Origin: Phoronis australis
Lineage: Eukaryota > Phoronida > Phoronidae
Length of the DNA: 64,000 nucleotides
Direction of reading: 5' to 3'
Assembly (NCBI GenBank): GCA_002633005.1
Contig: NMRA01000586.1
Coordinates: 198,191 to 262,190 of the forward strand
Part shown: piece after piece, positions 1 to 12,000 of the stretch
How the letters are laid out: every line of letters begins with the position of its first letter
Position numbering within the stretch: the stretch's first letter is position 1
Program-made: the position numbers and the translations under genes
The notes under the pieces: generated by a model
Seen by the model: only the letters and a program-made list of their open reading frames with translations
Database searches by the model: none
What the model was told of the DNA's origin: nothing

Positions 1-95
1 ACGCCGGCCTCGCTGGAAGAGGATGGAGGTCATGTGAGTCAGGAGAACCGGGCGCTGCTCCAGGGACTTACCTCATATATCGTCAAGGAGAACAG
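1..95 (+). CDS. UBR4: UBR4 exon 1 of window (partial)
   Basis: Open from the first base in frame 1, ending ...SYIVKEN plus two bases of a split codon before a GTGAGT donor at 96. Its 5' boundary is outside the window or at base 1. The helical segment continues directly into exon 2. Confidence 0.85.
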
Positions 96-3000
96 GTGAG
101 TCATACTCGTGCATTGACTGTGTGATCTTTCTGTCAGTGTTCTATGTCACAACGTGGTTGTTCACCTTACCATAAACGGATTGGACAAACCAATGAATAG
201 TTTGTGTAAAGGAGATGATATGTACTTGTCTAAAGCTGTTGCTTGCCACTGGTAACCAGTGCTAAGATTCTGCACATTAGGTATTCGCTTCTTGGTATTT
301 ATAATCAAAGATTGTTCAACGTTAACATGACGTCTCAGTTTTCTGTTCTGAAAAGAGTGTACTGTCTCCAAAGAATATGTGGAACATTTACTAGCTTTGT
401 TTGTTTGCAGTTATGTAGGCGAGGAGGTGGCCACGGCCATCTTGAAGTCCCTCATCCCCATGGGCTCTCAGCTGCTGTCTGCAACCAATGAGGGGACTGG
501 GTTTGCAGAACTTATGGTTGTCATGGCGACCCTGGCAGGGGCGGGGTCTGGTGTAGGACATGCCTCCTTGTTCCAGGCTGCTGCTGGTTGGCTGAGTCTA
601 TGGTATGGTTCATCTTCTTAACTGACTCATATTTCCCTTAATCGTTTCGCAATATTTGTTCGATATATTCTTGAACTCACACTCAGCTCGATTGTTTATC
701 TAGTTTTCTCTTCTCGATACTTTTTTCACTACACAGTGACTTTATTGATACACTTTTCACTGGTCAAAGCTAGAAGGCAGAATTGACATTATGTCTCCTA
801 TCACAACTTGACCACTGGCTATTCTGTGACTAACCACTACCAATTGTTATGAATCTCGATCAACTGAATTGCCTAGTTTGTAGTTGAAGTTATTAGTTGG
901 AAAGTGTCTTTAATTGACGGTGTTTGGTCTCCTTATCTTCAGCAAAGCTTATCTATCACAACAAGATGTTATCAACAAGCTGAAGGTGGACACCAAAGAT
1001 GAACAGGTATGTAGAGTTGAAACTGAAATGAAATTGGTTACGCTCTTTTGTGTGTTCTTGCGAACTAGTGCTCTTGACTACTTGAAGATTTATTTGCATG
1101 CTCCTAACTACGCTTATTTGTAGCAAGAACCAAACGACGATGCTATTTTAACATGATCTACACTAAACAAAGTGCAGTTGTATTCATTGACAACTTGTAA
1201 ATATGAAAACAAAATACTGCAAATAGGTGACCTATACATTATGTACCTTGAGGGCTCACATGGCCCTCGTCATGCAGTGTTATTCCCCAGCACCAAGTCA
1301 CGATACTTACTGGACACGTTTGAGTGATATACAGCGGATCGTTTTCAACCTAAAATTCGTTCTTGCATTTGGCAATTTTCAACCTACTTCATATTCACAT
1401 TGTTGCTTCATGTTGTCTTGCTTACTAATTTGACCAAGTAATCGCAGAGATAAGGACTTAACCTGCAAGTTCCACTAAAAGTTGGTAATATATTTTTGAC
1501 CAGTGATATGATATATCATGGTTAAAATATTGGATGCTTACTAGTTGGGTGATGTGTTATGAAAAAAAAAATTTAACTGCATGCTGCGAGAAGTATGCAA
1601 CTGAACTGAGACAACTGTGAGACGGGGCTCCATGTTTCTGATAGACTGCATTTCATCAAACTGTTGCCCAACTAGCACCTCTTTGTGATTGGTTGGCTGG
1701 AGATGTTTTGGCCCCGCATCCTCACTCCTACCTCAGCTCCTTGTATTGACAATATGTCAATCATGCTGTATTGTTTACAGTGTCAGCCTATGTTGGAGTC
1801 GACATGTTACCTACTGTCCTATGTAGGAGATATCCTGAGGGCGCTCAAGAAGTCTTCAGAAAGGTATGTGCTGTTAATAGTGGAGGTGTGCTCTGTCAAG
1901 TAAATTTCTCGCAAGTTTGGCGAGTGTTTTGTGAGCAAGCTTGCAACCTTGCTGATGTATTCCTGCAAAATGGCTGCCGCCGAAGTAATTGGTCGGCGAG
2001 GTTGGACTGTTAAGTTGCTGGATAAAAGTAATAGTATGTGTGTCGATAGACCAGGATTCTTACTGTGTGTTGTAAATGACTGGCATTGTGGGGTATTCGT
2101 TGGCATGTTTGTTAGGAAAGTCTGTCGACTCTCAAGGTCGACTCTCAAGGTCGCCTAGAAGTTGTACAAATGGCTGACTTTAATTTTGTGTTAATTGTGA
2201 CACAAGTGTAATCATTCTTCAGTTTATCGTTACGTTAAGACCATTCATCTATTCAAAAGTCCGAGTGTATGCAGGTGTCTTAAACTGATTGATGTTCTGT
2301 TGACGAATGTCAGTTTTGTGATACAACTGTCAAATGTCCTTTGATTGATGATTTCGCCCGAGACATTACTCACAAACAGTTCAAAAAAAGTTCACAAAAC
2401 TTTTTTGTTTAAAGTGAAGAAATTTGGAGTTTTCAGTTAATTTTCATTGTTTTTGTCATTTCCCTCGGGATTTTTACCATGACGAGGGTTTCGATGAAAT
2501 TTTTGCGAATTTCCACAAAATTTGTCATTTCTGAAAACTGATTTTTGTTCATGACAATTAATTGTACTCAATAGCTTTACGTTTTGGCTTGCTGTGGCGA
2601 AATTTCGCCTCTAGGTGCTGCTGTGTTTTGTTGAATCTACTGTCATACTGTTTACTATATGGTTGTGTTTTACCCATAATGCTGTTGTCTTGCAGGCCAG
2701 GCGCCACGTCTCCTCCTTATGAGACTGAGATATCTACTGTGGTAAGTTGACTGACTTGAAGTGATGAAACTGTGGCTGACACAAACTGCTAACAGACATA
2801 TTTTGCTGAGAATTCAGTATCCCCTATATATACCAGTAAAGCAGGATGTTGTATGTTATTGGCCCATTTGATTTTGCTTCAAATTTCGTACGACTTGTGA
2901 GCTTACTGGTAAATCAGTGTGAGTCATTTCTGACAAATGATCGAGTGTAATGGTTTGAATGAATCACACGGTGTATCAGTGTACTCTGCACTGAGGTGAA

Positions 3001-6000
3001 CCATGACTGTTTGCATTCAGTAAAGCCACTCTCTTGTCACTGAGGTGAACCATGACTGGTTGCATTCAGTAAAGCCACTCTCTAGTCACTGAGGTGACCC
3101 ATGACTGGTTGCATTCAGTAAAGCCACTCTCTTGTCACTGCATCAATTTCTGTATCTTGTGCATAGACATTTCACCATGTTTAGCTGGTTAAAAAGTAAA
3201 ATTGGAACTGGGCATTTTACTCTTATGAAGAACTTTTCTTTAACAATCCTTACCGTGATAGGATTCTTTTTCGCTTGCCAACAGCAACATTGAGGCCAAC
3301 AGCAACATTGAGGTCATCAGCAACACAGTGAGGAGGCAGTGTTACCTAAACAAATCAGTGTTCATCTCCTGTACTCGAGGTCATGGGTTCCAGTCCCGCT
3401 AACACACCCTGCTAGACCCTTGAGTTAGGTTTCTGGCTCTTCATCTCGGTTTTAACTATATTGTTAATAAAGCACGAATTTCAAAATTGTTCCAGTTGAT
3501 CAATGCAATGGGTCCACATGAATGATCCTCCTGCAATTTTTTTTTTCGCTGCAACTCCAGAAAGCTTCAGTCTTAATTAGGGTTAGCCTACCCTAACTTT
3601 GCAAATTCAAAAACGGTGCATGCATTGCCTGTGAATTGAGTTGGCGAAGAACATAAAATATCATAATGTTAAGCAAAATGAGACGAGATCCACCTTAATG
3701 GAGGGAAATGCAACTTTAACAAGACAGTGGTCATCTGTCTCAAGTGCATACTGCAATTGTTCATGACTATTAGAGCTTGTCAATAGGTGTTACGGTATAA
3801 TGAGTGAGGTCGTATGTTGACTTTCTCTATTTCCTTCAGGATCATGACAGTGATTGGGCTGATGACGTCGCTCCCGAGGAAGAAGATTCTGCTGCAGAGG
3901 ATTCCGTAAGTTCAACATGGCCGAGACACGTGAATCCTTGTAGAGTTGTCACTCAGTAATACGGTAAAATCTCATCAATTTAGGACACAATATGGCCGAC
4001 AGGAGACATTTTGTTTTCTCATTTTTCCCTGAAGGATGTGTAGCACCAGGTTGAAGCCTTAGTGATGGATGGCTGCCACAGCTGTAACTATGACTATGTA
4101 AGAATAATTAGTCTTCACACTTGCCATGTGTGGGTCAGATCACGTCACCTATACTTAAGTCTCAAAAAAAGTTTGCCCTGAGTGTGGTTCAAATGCGTTN
4201 NNNNNNNNNNNNNNNNNNNNNNNNNNNNNNNNNNNNNNNNNNNNNNNNNNNNNNNNNNNNNNNNNNNNNNNNNNNNNNNNNNNNNNNNNNNNNNNNNNNN
4301 NNNNNNNNNNNNNNNNNNNNNNNNNNNNNNNNNNNNNNNNNNNNNNNNNNNNNNNNNNNNNNNNNNNNNNNNNNNNNNNNNNNNNNNNNNNNNNNNNNNN
4401 NNNNNNNNNNNNNNNNNNNNNNNNNNNNNNNNNNNNNNNNNNNNNNNNNNNNNNNNNNNNNNNNNNNNNNNNNNNNNNNNNNNNNNNNNNNNNNNNNNNN
4501 NNNNNNNNNNNNNNNNNNNNNNNNNNNNNNNNNNNNNNNNNNNNNNNNNNNNNNNNNNNNNNNNNNNNNNNNNNNNNNNNNNNNNNNNNNNNNNNNNNNN
4601 NNNNNNNNNNNNNNNNNNNNNNNNNNNNNNNNNNNNNNNNNNNNNNNNNNNNNNNNNNNNNNNNNNNNNNNNNAGATTGTTCAACGTTAACATGACGTCT
4701 CAGTTTTCTGTTCTGAAAAGAGTGTACTGTCTACAAAGAATATGTGGAACATTTACTAGCTTTGTTTGTTTGCAGTTATGTAGGCGAGGAGGTGGCCACG
4801 GCCATCTTGAAGTCCCTCATCCCCATGGGCTCTCAGCTGCTGTCTGCAACCAATGAGGGGACTGGGTTTGCAGAACTTATGGTTGTCATGGCGACCCTGG
4901 CAGGGGCGGGGTCTGGTGTAGGACATGCCTCCTTGTTCCAGGCTGCTGCTGGTTGGCTGAGTCTATGGTATGGTTCATCTTCTTAACTGACTCATATTTC
5001 CCTTAATCGTTTCGCAATATTTGTTCGATATATTCATGAACTCACACTCAGCTCGATTGTTTATGTAGTTTTCTCTTCTCGATACTTTTTTCACTACACA
5101 GTGACTTTATTGATACACCTTTCACTGGTCAAAGCTAGAAGGCAGAATTGACATTATGTCTCCTATCACAACTTGACCACTGGCTATTCTGTGACTAACC
5201 ACTACCAAATGTATTTTGTTATCAATCTCGATCAACTGAATTGCCTAGTTTGTAGTTGAAGTTATTAGTTGGAAAGTGTCTTTAATTGTGTTTGGTCTCC
5301 TTATCTTCAGCAAAGCTTATCTATCACAACAAGATGTTATCAACAAGCTGAAGGTGGACACCAAAGATGAACAGGTATGTAGAGTTGAAACTGAAATGAA
5401 ATTGGTTACGCTCTTTTGCGTGTTCTTGCGAACTAGTGCTCTTGACTACTTGAAGATTTATTTGCATGCTCCTAACTACGCTTATTTGTAGCAAGAACCA
5501 AACGACGGTGCTATTTCAACATGATCTACGCTAAACAAAGTGCAGTAATTGTTGTATGCATTGACAGCTTGTAAATATGAAAACAAAAAATTCTGCAAAT
5601 AGGTGACCTATACATTATGTACCTTTAGGGCTCACATGGCCCTCGTCATGCTGTGTTATTCCGCAGCACCAAGTCACGATACTTACTGGACACGTTTGAG
5701 TGATATACAGCGGATCGTTTTCAACCTAAAATTCGTTCTTGCATTTGGCAATTTTCAACCTACTTCATATTCACATTGTTGCTTCATGTTGTGTTGCTTA
5801 CTAATTTGACGAAGCAATCGCAGAGATAAGGACTTAACCTGCAAGTTCCACTAAAAGTTGGTAGTATATTTTTGACCAGTGATATCATATATCACGGTTA
5901 GAATTATATTTGATGCTCACTAGTTAGGTGATGTGTTATGAAAAAAAAAATTTTAACTGCATGCTGCGAGAACTATGCAACTGAGCTGAGAAAACTGTGA

Positions 6001-9000
6001 GACGGGGTTCCGTGTTTCTAATAGACTACATTTCATCAAACTGTTGCCCAACTAGCACCTTTTTGTGATTTTCCAACTTGCCATATAGATTGGTTGGCTG
6101 GAGATATTTTGACTCCGCCCCCTCACCCCTACCTCAGCTCCTTGTATTGACAAACCAACATACAAAATTATGTCAATCATGCTGTATTGTTTACAGTGTC
6201 AGCCTATGTTGGAGTCGACATGCTACCTACTGTCCTATGTAGGAGATATCCTGAGGGCGCTCAAGAAGTCTTCAGAAAGGTATGTGCTGTTAATAGTGGA
6301 GGTGTGCTCTGTCAAGCAAATTTCTCGCAAGTTTGGCGAGTGTTTTGTGAGCAAGCTTGTAACCTTGCTGATGTATTCCTGCAAAATGGCTGCCGCCGAA
6401 GTAATTGGTCGGCGAGGTTGTACTGTTAAGTTGCTGGATAAAAGTAATAGTATGTGTGTCATTAAACCAGGTTTCTTACTGTGTGTTGTAAATGACTGGA
6501 ATTGAGGAGTGTGGCATTTGTTGGCATGTTTGTTAGGAAAGTCTGTCGACTCTCAAGGTCGCCTAGAAGTTGTACAAATGGCTGACTGTAATTTTGTGTT
6601 AATTTGTGACACAAGTGTCATCATTCTTCAGTTTATTGTTACGTTAAGACCATTCATCTATTCAAAAGTCCGAGTGTATACAGGTGTCTTAAACTGATGG
6701 ATGTTCTGTTGACGAATGTCAGTTTTGTGATACAACTGTCAAATGTCCTTTGGTTTAGGATTTCGCCTGAGACATTACTCACAAACAGTTCAAAAAAAGT
6801 TCACAAGAACTTTTTGTCTAAAGTGAGGAAATTTGGAGTTCAAAGTTTTCAGTTGATTTTCATTGTTTTTGTCATTTCCCTCGGGATTTTTACCATGATG
6901 ATGGTTTCGATGAAATTTTTGCAAATTTCCACAAAATTTGTCATTTCTGAAAACTGATTTTTGTTACATGACAATTAATTGTACTCAATAGCTTTACGTT
7001 TTGGCTTGCTGTGGAGAAATATCGCCTCTAGGTGGTGCTGTGTTTTGTTGAATCTACTGTCATACTGTTTACTATATGGTTGTGTTTTACCCATAAGGCT
7101 GTTGTCTTCCAGGCCAGGCGCCACGTCTCCACCTTATGAAACTGAGATATCTGCTGTGGTAAGTTGACTGACTTGAAGTGATGAAACTGTGGCTGACACA
7201 AACTGCTACCAAACATATTTTGCTGAGAATTCAGTATCCCCTATACATACCAGTAAAGCAGGATGTTGTATGTTATTGGCCCATTTGATTTTGCTTCAAA
7301 TTTTGTACGACTTGTGAGCTTACTGGTAAATCAGTGTGAGTCATTTCTGACAAATGATCGAGTGTAATGGTTTGAATGAATCGCACGGTGTATCTGAGAG
7401 TGTACTCTGCACTGAGGTGAACCATGACTGGTTGCATTCAGTAAAGCCACTCTCTTGTCACTGAGGTGAACCATGACTGGTTGCATTCAGTAAAGCCGCT
7501 CTCTTGTCACTGAGGTGAACCATGACTGGTTGCATTCAGTAAAGCCACTGTCTTGTCACTGAGGTGAACCATGACTGGTTGCATTCAGTAAAGCCACTCT
7601 CTTGTCAGTGCATCAATTTCTGTATCTTGTGCATTAGACATTTCACCATGTTTAGCTGGACGGTTAAAAAGTAAAAATGGAACTGGGCATTTTACTCTTA
7701 TGAAGAACGTTTCTTTAACAATCCTTACCATGATAGGATTCTTTTTCGTTTGCCAACAGCAACATTGAGGCCAACAGCAACATTGAGGTCATCAGCAACA
7801 TTGAGGCCATCAGCAACACAGTGAGGAGGCAGTGTTACCTAAACAAATCAGTGTTCATTTCCTGTACTCGAGGTCATGGGTTCCAGTCCCGCTAACACAC
7901 CCTGCTAGACCCTTGAGTTAGGTTTCTGGCTCCTCATCTCGGTTTTAACTATATTGTTAATAAAGCATGAATTTCAAAATTGTTCCAGTTGATCAGTGCA
8001 ATGGGTCCACATGAATGATCCTCCTGCAATTTTTTTCGCTGCAACTCCAGAAAACGCTTCAGTCTTAATTAGGGTTAGCCAACTCTAACTTTGCAAATTC
8101 AAAAATGGTGCATGCATTGCCTGTGAATTGAGTTGGTGAAGAACATAAAATATCATAATGTTAAGCAAAATGAGACGAGTTTTAAGAGCCACCGAAACAG
8201 GGGAATTGCAACTTTAGCAAGACAATGGTCATCTGTCTCAAGTGTATACTGCAATCGTTCATGACTATGAGAGCTTGTCAACAGGTCTTACAGTATAATG
8301 AGTGAAGTTGTATGTTGACCTTCTATTTCCTTCAGGATCATGACAGTGATTGGGCCGATGACGTCGCTCCTGAGGAAGAAGATTCTGCTGCAGAGGATTC
8401 CGTAAGTTCAACATGGCCGTAGACACGTGAATCCTTGTAAAGTCGTGACTCTGTAATACGGTAAAATCTTATCAATTTCGGACACAATATGGCCGACAGG
8501 AGACATTTTGTTTTCTCATTTTTTCCATAAAGGATGTGTAGCACCAAGTTGAAGGCATTACTTTCTGCCAACCATGAAGACACGGTATACCACTGAGGTC
8601 TTGGGACCACCGGTTGATTACAGAAATCCAAACAGACTAGGAACGCTCTTACCCAAACTTTGCATTGCACGTGCAGGGATTTCTGTAATTGCCAGGTGAT
8701 CCCGAGAGCCCAGTGGACTAGAGAGTTTGCACAGTTAGCAGAAACTCCCCTGTTGGAAGCCTGGTCAGGGCAGAGATTTTTTCAGACTTAATTATAGGTC
8801 ACTTGATGCGACCAACATGTGGTGTTTGTGAAGAATATTGATTCTTACTTATACAACATCAACGTGCATAGTTACGACAACACAGTTATTATGACTAGTT
8901 ATACTGTATTGCTGTGTGCTGGCGTCCTTGCTCTTCTCAGGATAAAGAGAGTCTCAACGGTTATTGTAACTAGTTATAATGTATTACTGTGTGCTAGAAG

Positions 9001-12000
9001 TGTCTTTTGTTGTTCTCAGGATGAAGAGAGTCTCAACAGCAAGCTGTGTACATTCACTGTCACTCAGAGAGAGTTTATGAATCAGCACTGGTGAGTAGAG
9101 TAAGTCGCCATCACCAATCACTTGTCTGGGATTGCTTGTTCATAGTTTGAACATTAGGCAGGTGGTGATCATCGAAGTGTTCATTCAAGGAGTGTTTGTC
9201 CAGCGACTGAACATTTTGCACTCGCTTCTCCAAACTTAATACTCTAATGTGTAGGCTTAGTTCAATTTTGAAGTTGTACAAACTATTATTGTAAGTAATT
9301 AACCCATCGCATGCAAAAGCCAAGTCTAACTGTTATAAGACTTGCAGACAGTGCTGCCACCCTCAGTCATCTCCCCCAGTACTGTCACACCTGTATACTC
9401 TCCAGGTACCACTGTCACACCTGTAAGATGGTGGACCGTGTAGGTGTATGCAGCGTGTGTGCCAAGGTATGTCACAAAGACCATGATGTCACCTACGCCA
9501 AGTTTGGCTCCTTCTTCTGTGACTGTGGCGCCAAGGAGGACGCCAGCTGCCAGGTAAGACAACTATTATATAAACTATGAAAAGGGTCGAAATTGGCTAA
9601 ATTCAGAGCATCACGTCGCCAAATTGACTGGTTGACTTCATATGATACTGTCGCATTCTATGCTTGATGCACTGTTTTTAGGAATAATTTTTGTTTTGCA
9701 AAGTGTTTCAATTTTACATGAAGGATATCAAAGATAGGACTGTTTTGATTTTCTTGAATAAATGCAAAGTTGCAGACAGTCGAGTACAAAGAATAACAGA
9801 GTGTTTTTGAGGTTTTATCTTGAACATTTAAATCAAATGAAATTTGGTCAATCAAGTTACTGATACAACTGGATTTGGTCCCAGTGTATATTTCATTTTT
9901 GCTAAATTTTACTAAAAAGACATGGTCACGTGACCCAATTAATGACATATTGGTATTTGGCTAAAGATCACATTTTATAAGCTATCTACTAAAATAATTT
10001 TACCTGAATGTTTGGCTAAATTGAACGACATGTCAGGAAGGTCCTACATAGCCCTTTTAACATGTCAGTTTATTTTGTCAAAATTCTAACTTCAGTTAGT
10101 AAAAGAATACATTTTATGTAAGTGGAAGGCCTTTAGAAGTTGACTTTTAAATGTTTAAAAATATTAGCAAAGTACATTGGGAACAAAACTACATTCAATA
10201 AAATGGCCAATTTCATTTGATATCTGTAAAAGTTCAATATGAAGTCTCAAAGTTGTTACGATTTTCTGAATTTCAATTTTGTGTTCGCATTACGCCGCTT
10301 TCGATTTTTATCATAAAAATCGTACTAAATTAAAGTCGAATTTTTATAGCTCCACATGCTGAGCTGATAATTTTAAAAGCAATTTACTCCGACCTTAAGC
10401 TTATTGGTGAACAGTGCGTATAACTTAGTGAGAATTGCAAAGATAAGCCCACCTAAACGTATGCTCATCTGCATATTTTTGGTAGTTGGGCGTGTTGCTG
10501 TGAGGAATTTTTGGTTATTCGCTTAGTTCAGGTTTTATGCGTCGAAATTAACTCGTAAAATACAAGGCATTTGTGCAAAAAACAGCTGTCTTAGTAGTAT
10601 ATTGCTCAGTATGTAAAAACTAGGCATTTTAAAGCAAAACCCCAACAGCGTTTTGTGACATAGCTTAATGTTTTTTTATAAAAGTTTTAATAAAATCGGC
10701 TGAGGGGTTGTTTTGTTATGATAGAAGTTTTCTTGCACGTGAAAATTTGACTTTACGTTTGATGATAATAAGTAGTTAGAGGCATATTTTTACAATCCTC
10801 GTTCTTTCTCCTTTCAGAAAATATATACTTTTGATGGTTCACAAAGCATAGTTTTTTGTTATTTGATTTAGGGTTGAGATCCTTTATTGAGATCCTAGAT
10901 AACCTTAAGCAGCATCATAAAATGTTTGATGGAATTTTTGAAAATGCACTTGGCATAAATTCGGTTTTCAAAAGTAGTTTTCCAAAGAGCTGCTCATGGG
11001 CCTGTTTTTGGGAATTCCCAATAGTATCGGAAACTTTCCCATGAATCTAACTATTAACCACTCCACTCCTGAAATATCACGTTCTGAAGTTGGGCCAAAT
11101 TTTTATTTTTTCGAGGGTCCTGCATAAGCTTAAAGAAATTTTAAAGCAAAATTTAATCTATATTAGATACATAAACTTGATATTTTTTAAATAAAACTTC
11201 TTTTAGGTTGTAGTGAACAAAATATTGTTTTTTATTGCGTCTTTCTATTGAGTTGCTTGGAAGCAAGAGGTCTTTTATTGTATACTCATAATGGTGGTTG
11301 CTGCCCCTGCTCATAATGGTGATTGTTTCCCCTGCTCATAATGATGGTTGTTTCCCCTGCTCCAGGCTCTAGTCAAGCGCAGTCAGACCAGTGGACTAGA
11401 CAGTACGCTGAATGGTCAGACCTCTTCCCCGTTCTCCATGGACACCATATTACAGAGCTCCATACGGAAGCGCATGACGACACCCGAGACAACAGAAAAG
11501 GACGTTACGAAGGCTGTGGGTCAGGTGTCACGTGCTCAGGCCGCCCTCTGTAGGCAGATTGAGGTATGACACTGAAGCGAGCTTGCTTGAATAACGGGTT
11601 CTATTAGCCATTATTCAAGCACAAAATGGAGAGTACTCAATTCACGATGGTATTTCTGAAGATTACAGAATATGGATATCTAATACCACGTGGTGCAATT
11701 CAAGTGTAAAGCTTGAATACATATAAACTGATCAGTCAACTTGACCATGATTGATCAGATTTAGTTATCATAACAGATGAAGTATGAGTATTTTGTGTAC
11801 AAATGTTCTTTGAAAGAAATAATATATATTTGTGTACCATACACGCCTGAGGCATGAACACAAAATCTTGTGACATGCTGTTTGTGTGTTGAGGTATAGG
11901 TTATGCAGTGTCATCGCTGTCCTAGCTGTTTGCTGTTAAATTTCACCAAATTTTGGTGACCAAGAGCTCCAGTAAATTTTCTTGAAAAGTCACATCAGTA

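Larger units (their letters stand above)
96..3839 (+). other. UBR4 introns 1-5, copy A
   Basis: Between the exons I see AT-rich intron sequence with no credible second gene. The notable contents are the 49-bp minisatellite (2,989-3,135) and a short 18-bp repeat (about 3,281-3,335), both differing in copy number from copy B. A possible tRNA-type B box, GGTTCCAGTCC, lies near 3,388; it is too isolated to call a tRNA or SINE. Confidence 0.7.
4968..8335 (+). other. UBR4 introns 2-5, copy B
   Basis: Same content as copy A. It holds the expanded 49-bp minisatellite and an expanded 18-bp repeat (about 7,753-7,825, one unit more than copy A). No additional gene is visible. Confidence 0.7.
309..8553. 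repeat. Near-identical tandem block 309-4,058 / 4,674-8,553 around the gap
   Basis: About 3.75 kb containing UBR4 exons 2-6 is repeated after the N gap with scattered substitutions, small indels and minisatellite length differences, mostly in introns. Homology starts at AGATTGTTCAACG (309 and 4,674) and fades near 4,058 and 8,553. Joining exon 6 directly to the second exon 2 breaks the frame, so the block is unlikely to be a functional tandem duplication. Most likely it represents two haplotypes kept in one scaffold. Confidence 0.9.

Noticed and set aside
4121-4856. Long open frames on both strands across 4,121-4,856
   Set aside because: They consist almost entirely of Ns; an artefact of the gap.
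8338-8670. 110-codon minus-strand frame over UBR4 exon 6
   Set aside because: Antisense shadow of the acidic exon plus intron; Ser-rich because it is the complement of Glu/Asp codons.
8893-9037. Two mutually exclusive versions of exon 7
   Set aside because: The upstream copy has an in-frame stop after ten codons and no donor in phase, so it cannot replace exon 7.
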